A stretch of 64,000 bases of DNA from Fibrobacter succinogenes (GTDB lineage: Bacteria > Fibrobacterota > Fibrobacteria > Fibrobacterales > Fibrobacteraceae), in the NCBI GenBank assembly GCA_902776765.1, contig CACYRP010000028.1:1-64000 (forward strand). The letters are read 5' to 3'. The position numbers and the translations under genes were made by a program. Below the pieces are notes generated by a model that was not told where the DNA came from, did no database searches, and saw only the letters and a list, made by a program, of their open reading frames with translations. Position 1 is the first letter of the stretch. The number at the start of each line of letters is the position of its first letter. Below are positions 15,971 through 23,244 of the stretch, piece after piece.

Positions 15971-17746
15971 ATGAAAAATATGGATCAAAAATCGCTGATA
16001 TGTGATTTTATCGGGGCCGCGTTTTGTTTGATTATGGCGTTGGCTCTTTTCTTGGCGTGTTCAGGCTGTTCCGGAGATTTAAATTCGACTCCGCTTGCGC
16101 AAGACGGCGGCTACACGGAAGAAACCGCGATGTTGAAAAATATATCGGTAGCTGGAAAAGTTCGAATGAACGGGATGAATTCTGATACAACGCAAATTCG
16201 CATTCCGTTGAGGGGCTTCGCGAAAGGTTCTGTAGTGTCGCTTTATGAATTGGATTCGGTGTCTTTTGATATGACTGGAGTTGCCTTTACGGATACCGTT
16301 GATAATGATGATGGCGAGTTTAGATTTAGAGATGTAACGCTAAAATCTCCATACGCGAAGATGGTTGTTATGGTGAATAAGGATGAAGTTGTAAGACTTG
16401 ATTCATATTTCGGTAGCCATAGCCTTAGCTCAATTGTCGATGTTAGGGATACGCACTCTATCACGTTGGATTTGTTTTCATTTATAGAAAACTATCGGTT
16501 GAGTAGCCTTTTAAAAGCTGGTGTGCCTTTTGAAGAAGCGAAAAAACAGGTGAGGCGCGAAGTCCTTGATGCTCTAGGAATCTACGAATTTCCTGAACGT
16601 GATGATGATTACATGGCGATGGAATCTGTAATGATGAGCGTTCTAAGTAGTTTGTTAGGAGTTTCGTTTGATGTTCTTCTTGGAGAAGAAGGACCTTATG
16701 CAAGAATGAACGATAATCAAAAGAATATACTTGTTAAAGATGTTGTTCGCCATGTGGATTTCTTGAAAAGAATGCTGAGTGTTCCGCAAGGTTTCTTTGA
16801 TCGGGCTGGAGAACGAGTGGCGATGGAGTATCAATCGATGTTGTTGCGGGAGAAGTACTTTGCAGGTATTTTGTCTGCGGTTCTTGGTGCTGGCAGGTGT
16901 ACCGCGTCGCAAGAGGGTTCTGTTGTTGATGTAAATGAACATGGCTATCGTATCGTGTGCCGTTCAGAAAATTGGCATATATCAAATAAAGTTGTTGATC
17001 ATGAATTTGGGACGGTAACGGATTCTAGAGACGGAAGAGTTTACAAAACGGTCACCATCAATTTTGAAAACGGGCCTCAGACGTGGATGGCGGAAAATTT
17101 GAAGTATAATGGTGTTGAATTGGAAAAGACATCTTGTTTTGATGATGACGATTTTTACTGCGATATATATGGTCGTCTGTATGATTGGGAAGTCGCGACA
17201 AGAATGGTTGGTAAATTTTTCAAAAGCAATTTTGCTTCTGTCGAACAGTGCGAAGAATTTTTCTCCACTATGGAAGAAATTCAGGATTCGTTGAGTGTTG
17301 AAGAATGGTGTGAAAGAAGTATGTCTAGGGATGAGTACATTCTTGATTACCAATCGCTGATTTTCGATAGTGCTACGGTTGTACAAGGGGTGTGTCCGGA
17401 AGGGTGGCGGATTCCTACGTTTGATGATTGGGAAACTTTACTTCAGAATGTTGACCGCTTATGGAACATAATGGTTAATGAAGGTGATTTCTTGACGGCG
17501 ACGCCGTCGATTGAAGAACCGTTGGGTTTGGGTTTGTACAATGTTGTAAGGCCAAAAACTGATGGTGATGCCGAACAGGTGATGGAAATTGTGAGAAGCG
17601 ATTATATTGCGATTCCTGTGAATACCGAAATGTATAGGGCGCGTCCAGGTGGCTCTGTGAATGTTCCGTCAATTTTCCTTGATCATTCTGTTATGGGGTA
17701 TTCAGGGGAATTCAGGTCTTTGTTTGTCCGCTGCATCAAGAACTAA
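15971..17746 (+). CDS. FISUMP-domain lipoprotein, cassette 3 (divergent form)
   Basis: 591 residues with a lipoprotein-type signal (LFLACSGCS; Cys30 or Cys33 could be lipidated). The mature N-terminus differs from the other three: NISVAGKVRMNGMNSDTTQI replaces the YALSGRVGDVYPKL block, though the following FAKGSVVSLYELDSVSFDMT and the phrase TVDNDDGEFRF keep the same beta-sandwich pattern. Middle: AGVPFEEAKKQVRREVLDAL, GIYEFPE. FISUMP part: GTVTDSRDGRVYKTVTINFE, QTWMAENLKYNGVELEKTSC, IYGRLYDWEVAT, GVCPEGWRIP, FVRCIKN. The most diverged copy of the array; its signal region groups with cassette 2. Confidence 0.9.
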   Translation: MKNMDQKSLICDFIGAAFCLIMALALFLACSGCSGDLNSTPLAQDGGYTEETAMLKNISVAGKVRMNGMNSDTTQIRIPLRGFAKGSVVSLYELDSVSFDMTGVAFTDTVDNDDGEFRFRDVTLKSPYAKMVVMVNKDEVVRLDSYFGSHSLSSIVDVRDTHSITLDLFSFIENYRLSSLLKAGVPFEEAKKQVRREVLDALGIYEFPERDDDYMAMESVMMSVLSSLLGVSFDVLLGEEGPYARMNDNQKNILVKDVVRHVDFLKRMLSVPQGFFDRAGERVAMEYQSMLLREKYFAGILSAVLGAGRCTASQEGSVVDVNEHGYRIVCRSENWHISNKVVDHEFGTVTDSRDGRVYKTVTINFENGPQTWMAENLKYNGVELEKTSCFDDDDFYCDIYGRLYDWEVATRMVGKFFKSNFASVEQCEEFFSTMEEIQDSLSVEEWCERSMSRDEYILDYQSLIFDSATVVQGVCPEGWRIPTFDDWETLLQNVDRLWNIMVNEGDFLTATPSIEEPLGLGLYNVVRPKTDGDAEQVMEIVRSDYIAIPVNTEMYRARPGGSVNVPSIFLDHSVMGYSGEFRSLFVRCIKN

Positions 17747-17775
17747 ACTGTTTAAAACCGCAAAAAAATTATTTG

Positions 17776-17821
17776 TTAGGAGGAAAAGGGAAGACGGGCT
17801 GCGGCCCGCCTTCTTTTTTTT
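17776..17821 (+). terminator. Cassette 3 3' UTR: orphan Shine-Dalgarno motif and terminator
   Basis: TTAGGAGGAAAAGGG at 17776-17790 has no start codon after it. GACGGGC-tgcg-GCCCGCC plus a T run (17793-17821) is a rho-independent terminator. The upstream CCCTCT half-stem of cassettes 2 and 4 is absent here. Confidence 0.8.
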
Positions 17822-17856
17822 GGTTAATGACTGAAATTTATTTTGTATGTATTATC

Positions 17857-18021
17857 AAAAATGTGCAAAATTTTTATTATGCATTAAAAATGCCTAAATT
17901 TTAATAAAAATAAAAAATATTTATGGTGAGATGTTGACTTTTGTAGAAAATCAATTTATATTTGAAAATGAAAACGGTGCGGGTTGCAAAGCCAAGAAAC
18001 CGTTTGTGCTAGGAGGAAACA
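17857..18021 (+). promoter_or_regulatory. Cassette 4 promoter, paired operator-like motif and leader hairpin
   Basis: Motif copies at 17857-17875 (AAAAATGTGCAAAATTTTT) and 17886-17902. -35 TTGACT 17934-17939, 17-nt spacer, -10 TATATT 17957-17962: the best promoter of the four. AAACGGT (17972-17978) pairs with ACCGTTT (17999-18005) around an inner GGTT-gcaa-AGCC hairpin; TAGGAGGAAACA precedes the ATG. Confidence 0.75.
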
Positions 18022-18855
18022 ATGAAAGATGTACTAGAATACACTAGTTATCGTCAGTATATTGCGGACTATTACGCTGATCGAAAAGCGAAGTCTGCGT
18101 TTACTTGGCAGGAATTCACGCGGGCGGCGGGCTTTTCTTCGCCGGTTCATCTTAAATATGCAAGTGAAGGCCGCTTGAACTTGAGCGATGCGGCTGCATT
18201 ACGCGTGGCGCAGGCCATGCACCTTGCCGATTTTGAGCAAGAATATTTTTGCGAAATGGTCAAGTTCGATAACGCGAAAACAGATGCCGAAAAGAAGGCC
18301 GCGTTTAGCAAAATGCTTTCCATCGCTGATGCGCACAAGGCGAAAATCATTGAAGGCGATTCTTTCCGCTATTTCGAAAGTTGGAGGAATCCTGTGCTCC
18401 GTGAGCTCGCTCCTGCGATGCCCGGCGCAAAACCGCTTGCGCTTGCGAAAGCGTGCCGCCCGGCCATTACAGCGGCCGAGGTGAGCGATGCTTTGAATTT
18501 TCTTGTCAAAGCGGGGCTGCTCAAGAAAGATGAAGAAGGCCGTTACATACAGACGGACACCTTTGTGACAACGGGGCCTATGGAAGTGACGCCTGTGGCG
18601 GTTCGCGGAATGCACCGCCAAATGGGCGAGTTCGCTGTGGATGCCGTTGAAGGCGTTGCTCAGAACGAACGCCATTTTTCTGGCCTCACAATGGGACTTA
18701 CGCATAAAGCGTACGATGAAATTGTTCAAGAAATTGACGCATGCCGCAAGCGCATTGCCGCGATTGCGACAAGGGATACTGAAGTCGATGACGTATATCG
18801 CTTGAATTTTCAGCTTTTCCCGCTTACAAATAAAAGCTTAAATAAAAAGGTCTAG
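18022..18855 (+). CDS. TIGR02147/DUF4423-family protein, cassette 4
   Basis: 277 residues. Helix-turn-helix-like region AAGFSSPVHLKYASEGRLNL, then SDAAALRVAQAMHLADFEQE. The C-terminal helical part has SWRNPVLRELAPAMPGAKPL, DALNFLVKAGLLKKDEEGRY and MHRQMGEFAVDAVEGVAQNE. It differs from the others most in the last 60 residues (MGLTHKAYDEIVQEIDACRK). Start at ATG 18022 with AGGAGG six nt upstream. The lipoprotein gene follows after 9 nt with AGGAGGAAACT overlapping the stop region, as in cassettes 1 and 2. Confidence 0.88.
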   Translation: MKDVLEYTSYRQYIADYYADRKAKSAFTWQEFTRAAGFSSPVHLKYASEGRLNLSDAAALRVAQAMHLADFEQEYFCEMVKFDNAKTDAEKKAAFSKMLSIADAHKAKIIEGDSFRYFESWRNPVLRELAPAMPGAKPLALAKACRPAITAAEVSDALNFLVKAGLLKKDEEGRYIQTDTFVTTGPMEVTPVAVRGMHRQMGEFAVDAVEGVAQNERHFSGLTMGLTHKAYDEIVQEIDACRKRIAAIATRDTEVDDVYRLNFQLFPLTNKSLNKKV

Positions 18856-18864
18856 GAGGAAACT

Positions 18865-20751
18865 ATGAATTACTCAAAAATTAGCGGACAGCTTGTCTGC
18901 AAAATGTTGGTGCTGCTTGCTTTTGTGTTTGCGGCTTGTTCCGATGAACTTTCTGGCGGTGTTACCGAAGAAACACGAGTTTATGCGTTGTCTGGCCGCG
19001 TGGGCGATGTGTACCCGAAACTTATTTTTCTTGATAGTATGGCTGATTCTTCAACGTATAATAATTCGGTTTTTGTGGATAAAGGATCAATTATAATTGT
19101 TCGTGAGCTTGATTCGTTGACTCTTGATACGACAGGTCGTTTTTTTGCTGATACGGTGGATAACGATAGTGGTCATTTTGCGTTTGAAAATCTTTCACTG
19201 AGAAGCCCGTATGTGTTGATTGAAAATAAAGTACCATATGATACGTTTCTTTATATTCCACGAACAGAACCTTCTGACAGTTTCTATGATCCTATTGTTC
19301 ATATCACTAAATATAAAGAGTATAGTGCTCTTGTGAATTTGCTAAATATAAAGAATGTAAATGTTAGTACTTTAACGACGGCGAAAATTCCGCTATTGCA
19401 AAAATATTTTGCAGAAGGGAATTCTTATGCTCAAGCAAGTAAAATGGCGGAACGTGAAATTCTAGAAAGTTTTGGAATATATGAGGATTTGGGCTCCTTT
19501 GAAGAGATGCCTGAAGAGGATTCTGAATTATGTTTTGTGAATAAAATGGCTCGGTTGGAGGACATTGTAAAGCGATTTGATGTTCAATATGCTGGCGTTG
19601 AGTTTTTTTTCCTATCGCCCAAGTTATTTTCAATGAAGAACTCTGTGGTGGAGCGAGATTATTTGAATTCTATGAAAATGATTGGTTATGAAATAGGTTA
19701 TTTGGCGCATCATGATGGTTTGGGACGTTGTACTGAATCTCGCGAAAATGAGGCTGGCATGGTAAAGGGGGTTAATGGTTATGTTGCTGTTGTTTGTCAT
19801 TCTGGAAAATGGACTATTGGCTTTAAAACAGTTGAGCATACTAAGGGGACTATGACGGATAATCGTGATGGAAAAACTTATAAGACCGTAACGTATAATT
19901 TTGGAGGTGCTTCGCAGACATGGATGGCGGAGAACCTTGATTTTACGGATACAACATCATTGAGTATAGACAGTTCCTTAAGAGCGAATTTATCGGGGGG
20001 TATACGCTGTTATCATGAAAATATGGATGCTGCTTGCAGTATGTATGGACATGAATATCAGTGGAAAGCCGCGATGAATATTGGTACCGATGATATAAAA
20101 GTGTATTCAGTTGGATCCCAAGGAGATTCGATACTTATAAGTAAAAAATGCCTAGATGCATACGTATACGTGAATGCGTATGTTACTGAACCATATTCTC
20201 CGGAACTTGGTTCTGCAATGACTGTTGCAGATTCTTGTAACGCATTATTGAATAGAGGAAATGATTCGGAAGATACTCCTACAAGAACATGGACTTGGAA
20301 TTATACGGATTTCATTACTCCTGAAAATCAAAATTCATATCAAGGTATTTGCCCGGATGGATGGAGAATTCCAACAGTCGATGATTGGATGTTTTTATTG
20401 CAGAATTTGGGTGAACAGTATGGTGTTGATGGTTCTCGTGTTGTGCCGGTACTTTATGATGAAACTGCGACTGGTTTTGGACTACATGGTGTTGCTGATA
20501 TTCTTGAAGCGGGGTTGGATAATATGGTTGTGCAGTATCGCTTGTACAATTATTTTGTCATGGCTGATGTTTCCTATTATGTGGCAGAATTTTTTAATGA
20601 GTGGGATGTGGCTAGTGTATTGGATTTGGAGGAAGCGTCTGCTAGGCACATTTTCCTTTACAAGTACTACAATAGGGAGTGGCGCCCAGAATTGCTTCAG
20701 ACATTTCCAGCGTATAATTCCCCTGCCGCAGTCCGCTGCATCAAAAACTGA
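18865..20751 (+). CDS. FISUMP-domain lipoprotein, cassette 4
   Basis: 628 residues. Signal region (MNYSKISGQLVCKMLVLLAF, Cys25 in FAACS) is almost the same as in cassette 1. Mature start YALSGRVGDVYPKL, then a beta-sandwich (GSIIIVRELDSLTLDTTGRF, SPYVLIENK), a helical middle (FAEGNSYAQASKMAEREILE, GIYEDLGSFEEM, GYLAHHDGLGRCTESRENE) and the FISUMP domain GTMTDNRDGKTYKTVTYNFG, QTWMAENLDF, CSMYGHEYQWKAAMNI, GICPDGWRIP, ending AAVRCIKN. Its C-terminal part (VVPVLYDETATGFGL) is closest to cassette 2 (VVPALYDELATGFGL). AT-rich compared with its TIGR02147 partner. Confidence 0.9.
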   Translation: MNYSKISGQLVCKMLVLLAFVFAACSDELSGGVTEETRVYALSGRVGDVYPKLIFLDSMADSSTYNNSVFVDKGSIIIVRELDSLTLDTTGRFFADTVDNDSGHFAFENLSLRSPYVLIENKVPYDTFLYIPRTEPSDSFYDPIVHITKYKEYSALVNLLNIKNVNVSTLTTAKIPLLQKYFAEGNSYAQASKMAEREILESFGIYEDLGSFEEMPEEDSELCFVNKMARLEDIVKRFDVQYAGVEFFFLSPKLFSMKNSVVERDYLNSMKMIGYEIGYLAHHDGLGRCTESRENEAGMVKGVNGYVAVVCHSGKWTIGFKTVEHTKGTMTDNRDGKTYKTVTYNFGGASQTWMAENLDFTDTTSLSIDSSLRANLSGGIRCYHENMDAACSMYGHEYQWKAAMNIGTDDIKVYSVGSQGDSILISKKCLDAYVYVNAYVTEPYSPELGSAMTVADSCNALLNRGNDSEDTPTRTWTWNYTDFITPENQNSYQGICPDGWRIPTVDDWMFLLQNLGEQYGVDGSRVVPVLYDETATGFGLHGVADILEAGLDNMVVQYRLYNYFVMADVSYYVAEFFNEWDVASVLDLEEASARHIFLYKYYNREWRPELLQTFPAYNSPAAVRCIKN

Positions 20752-20758
20752 ATTTGAT

Positions 20759-20826
20759 CCCTCTGCTTGTGTGTAAGGAGGAAAAAGAGGGACAGAAGAC
20801 GGGCTGAGGCCCGCCTTCTTTTCTTA
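20759..20826 (+). terminator. Cassette 4 3' UTR: hairpin with orphan Shine-Dalgarno in its loop, then terminator
   Basis: CCCTCT (20759-20764) and AGAGGG (20786-20791) enclose TAAGGAGGAAAA; GACGGGC-tgag-GCCCGCC with TTCTTTTC (20797-20826) follows. From GATCCCTCTGC to the terminator the sequence is practically the same as in cassette 2, about 6 kb away. Confidence 0.8.
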
Positions 20827-20913
20827 TTATTCTTGGCTTGGTCGGGAATCTCTTCGCTTAAATATTGTATCTTTAATCTATCTTGCATGAAAAATGCGTA
20901 AAAAGGATTTGCT

Positions 20914-21669
20914 ATGAAACCTGGGAAGACTGAACTCCGTTTAAATGCAGAAATCGAGAAGCGTGGTGCGTTGTTTGCCGTGTTGTTGGATCCGGATACA
21001 TCGGACGAAGCGGCCTTTGTAAAGGCGGGCTCACTCGCTGCAGAAAATGGTGCGGACCTTCTCTTGGTGGGCGGTTCTTACTTGGGCAATTTTACGCTCC
21101 CGAAGCAGGTCGCGGCGCTCAAGGCTGCCGTGGATTTGCCGGTGGTGCTTTTCCCGGGTGGCGCGTCTCAGGTTGTTCCCGGTTTTGACGCCATGCTTTT
21201 CATGACGCTTGTGAGCGGTCGCAATCCGAACTATCTTATTGACGAACAGGTTCGCGGTGGTGCGCTCGTGCGTGCGTTGAACATGGAAGCCATTCCGACG
21301 GCATACCAGCTCATTAACAGCGGTAAACGCACAACGGTCGAATATATCAGCGGTACGATGCCCGTGCCAGCCAACAAGCCCAAGCTCAGCATGGTGAACT
21401 CCATTGCCGCAGAACTCATGGGCATGCGCTATGTTTACCTCGAGGCTGGTAGCGGCGCCGAAGAACCCGTGCCGGTCGAACACATCGCCTACACGCGCAA
21501 GGCTACCGAAATGACCATCATCACCGGTGGTGGCATCAAGGACCCGCAGACAGCCGCCGTTCGCGTTGCTGCCGGCGCGCAAATCATCGTGACCGGAACC
21601 CTCTGGGAAAAGGTTAACGATCCTGCCTTGCTTAAGGAATTCGCCGCCGCAATTCACGTGAAAGGCTAA
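20914..21669 (+). CDS. Geranylgeranylglyceryl/heptaprenylglyceryl phosphate synthase family protein
   Basis: 251 residues, a TIM-barrel prenyltransferase of the GGGPS/PcrB family that joins sn-glycerol-1-phosphate to a polyprenyl diphosphate, the first ether-lipid step. Visible landmarks: LFAVLLDPDTSDEAAF (Mg-binding Asp at the end of strand 1), GADLLLVGGSYLGN, VVLFPGGASQVVPGFDAMLF, YVYLEAGSGAEEPVP (glycerol-phosphate contact) and the phosphate-binding loops TIITGGGIKDPQTA and GAQIIVTGTLWEK. Length fits the family. AAAAAGGAT before ATG 20914; a TATCTT box lies near 20867. Stands alone after the cassette 4 terminator. Chain length of the prenyl substrate cannot be told from sequence. Confidence 0.9.
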   Translation: MKPGKTELRLNAEIEKRGALFAVLLDPDTSDEAAFVKAGSLAAENGADLLLVGGSYLGNFTLPKQVAALKAAVDLPVVLFPGGASQVVPGFDAMLFMTLVSGRNPNYLIDEQVRGGALVRALNMEAIPTAYQLINSGKRTTVEYISGTMPVPANKPKLSMVNSIAAELMGMRYVYLEAGSGAEEPVPVEHIAYTRKATEMTIITGGGIKDPQTAAVRVAAGAQIIVTGTLWEKVNDPALLKEFAAAIHVKG

Positions 21670-22080
21670 AAAGCTTCGCCTGTGAGCAATGAGTGCCTCG
21701 TATTAACGAGGCATGGTTGCGAGAGTGAGGCGAAATTTTAATTGCGCCGAACGGTCTGTAAGTTCGTTGCAGCACTCCTCACGTACGACAAGTACGCTAC
21801 GTCGTGCTGCGCCTGCTCTCGCTCGCTTTTATAACCTTTCAATCAGTGTGATGGAGCGTGTCATCTTGAGCGGAGCGCATAGCGTGAAGTCGAAGGATCC
21901 AGTGACGATTTTATAGAATATCCCTAATCCATAATTTTAAATTATGAATCCGATTGAAAGAAAGTATTAGTCAAAACGGCTAATTCCATCTACATTTGTG
22001 CCCGAAAAAAAGAGCTCTTGAAAAATTCATCGTAACGGTCGTCTCTGAAAATTCAGCAATTTTTAGAGACTCCCTAAAAA
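21670..22080. repeat. Intergenic region with hairpins and a dispersed repeat
   Basis: No gene is supported. GCCTCGT-atta-ACGAGGC (about 21694-21711) is a clean hairpin; ACGTACGACAAGTACGCTAC and the following GTCGTGCTGC are repeat-like; a copy of the TCATCTTGAGCGGAGC...GAAGGATCCAGT element lies at 21861-21903. AAAACGGCTAATTCC at 21975 recalls the motif upstream of cassette 2. CTCTGAAAATTC...TTTTTAGAGAC near 22040-22070 (stem GTCTCT/AGAGAC) may be a leader hairpin of the next gene. Confidence 0.5.
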
Positions 22081-22103
22081 ACAATCTTAAGGAGATTGAA
22101 TAT

Positions 22104-22631
22104 ATGAAGTTCAAGTTCATTGGAATGGCGGCACTTATTATCGCTACGGCAGTACTGTTTGCCGCCTGCGAAAAAGTGGAAAATTGCCACTATGATGAAG
22201 TTGCCAAGACGCTCAAATGCCAAGGTCAAACATACGCTACTGTTGAAACGGGTGGCCGTATCTGGATGGCCGAAAATGCAAACCTCGTGAATTTTGATTC
22301 CAGCTATTGCTATGGAAACGACCTCGACAATTGCAAAAAGTATGGCCGCCTTTACGATTGGAAATCTGCAAATGACGCTTGCCCCACAGGTTGGGAACTC
22401 CCGAAACAGGCTGATTTTGAAAAGGCCGACTTCAAGTTGCTCAATATCAACAAGGATGGCTTCCGCTATTACGATGGAAAGTTTGCCGACGAAAATGTGA
22501 GTGCCAGCTTCTGGACTGCCGATGCTTTCGATGATTCCCGTGCGGTCATGGTTCGCATACAGGACAAAGTAACGTACGAACACTATAATAAGAGTATAGC
22601 CGCCTCTGTCCGTTGCGTCAAGGCGAAGTAG
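22104..22631 (+). CDS. Small stand-alone FISUMP lipoprotein
   Basis: 175 residues starting at ATG 22104 (AAGGAGATTG ribosome binding site), preferred to an in-frame upstream start because it gives a clean lipoprotein signal (TAVLFAAC, Cys22). The mature protein is little more than one FISUMP domain: KCQGQTYATVETGGRIWMAE, then CYGNDLDNCKKYGRLYDW, ACPTGWELPKQADFEKAD and the end SIAASVRCVKAK. It has none of the beta-sandwich and helical regions of the four cassette lipoproteins and no TIGR02147 partner, so it shows the minimal unit of the family. A strong terminator follows. Confidence 0.88.
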   Translation: MKFKFIGMAALIIATAVLFAACEKVENCHYDEVAKTLKCQGQTYATVETGGRIWMAENANLVNFDSSYCYGNDLDNCKKYGRLYDWKSANDACPTGWELPKQADFEKADFKLLNINKDGFRYYDGKFADENVSASFWTADAFDDSRAVMVRIQDKVTYEHYNKSIAASVRCVKAK

Positions 22632-22685
22632 ATTGAGAATCGTTAAGAATATTAATTGAGAATCTTTGGGAAAAGAAATTCCCGT

Positions 22686-22740
22686 GTCACTCTGAACGAT
22701 ATAGCCCCTATCAAGTTCGTTCAGGGTGACTTCTTTTTTT
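22686..22740 (+). terminator. Rho-independent terminator
   Basis: GTCACTCTGAACGA pairs with TCGTTCAGGGTGAC (13 Watson-Crick pairs plus one G-T-type position) and is followed by TTCTTTTTTT. Ends the FISUMP gene at 22631. Confidence 0.85.
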
Positions 22741-22888
22741 GGGGGAATGGCTGTGGAATGTGAAATTTCCCTCATTTTCGCGAAAAAGGGGTGTTATTCG
22801 AGCTTTGGCTCGTCTTTTTGATTTATAAATACATATATTCAAATTGTGAATGCCGTACGGGTTGTGCGGCATCGTTTCGAGGTTTACG

Positions 22889-23236
22889 ATGCAAAAAATT
22901 GTGATTGTCACTCATGTACTTAGGGGACTTGGCTTTATTTTGGTCCTGCTTTCGCTTTTTGGCCATGAAATCATTTTGAATTTATTCCCCGGTCTTGAGG
23001 GCAAGTCTATCAATCCGATTTTCTATTCGGGCATTGTTGTTTACTTGATTGGTGCTGTCATTTATTTTTTCATCAACAAAAAAGAAAAGGCGGAACGCCG
23101 CCGTCGCGAAATTGAAGAATCCTACAAGAGGGCTGGGCTCGGGGAATCGGATGACGAATCAGAAGTTTCCGAAAGCGCTACCGATGGCGCAGAATCTGGC
23201 GATAAAGACGGCAATGAAAATTCTTCTGAGAAGTGA
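22889..23236 (+). CDS. Small membrane protein with two helices and a charged tail
   Basis: 115 residues from ATG 22889 (GAGG nine nt upstream). Two membrane helices are seen (VTHVLRGLGFILVLLSLFGH and NPIFYSGIVVYLIGAVIYFF), followed by a Lys/Arg/Glu-rich stretch (NKKEKAERRRREIEESYKRA) and an acidic Ser/Asp/Glu tail. I recognise no named family. It is the first gene of a tight cluster: the next start (23245) is 9 nt after its stop, so it may be an accessory subunit of the ABC transporter that follows. Confidence 0.75.
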   Translation: MQKIVIVTHVLRGLGFILVLLSLFGHEIILNLFPGLEGKSINPIFYSGIVVYLIGAVIYFFINKKEKAERRRREIEESYKRAGLGESDDESEVSESATDGAESGDKDGNENSSEK

Positions 23237-23244
23237 TTGCGTGT

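Noticed and set aside
8720-20751. Phase-variable shufflon with invertible promoters or recombinase
   Set aside because: All four cassettes have their own promoter in the same direction, and no recombinase gene or inverted recombination sites were seen in the window.
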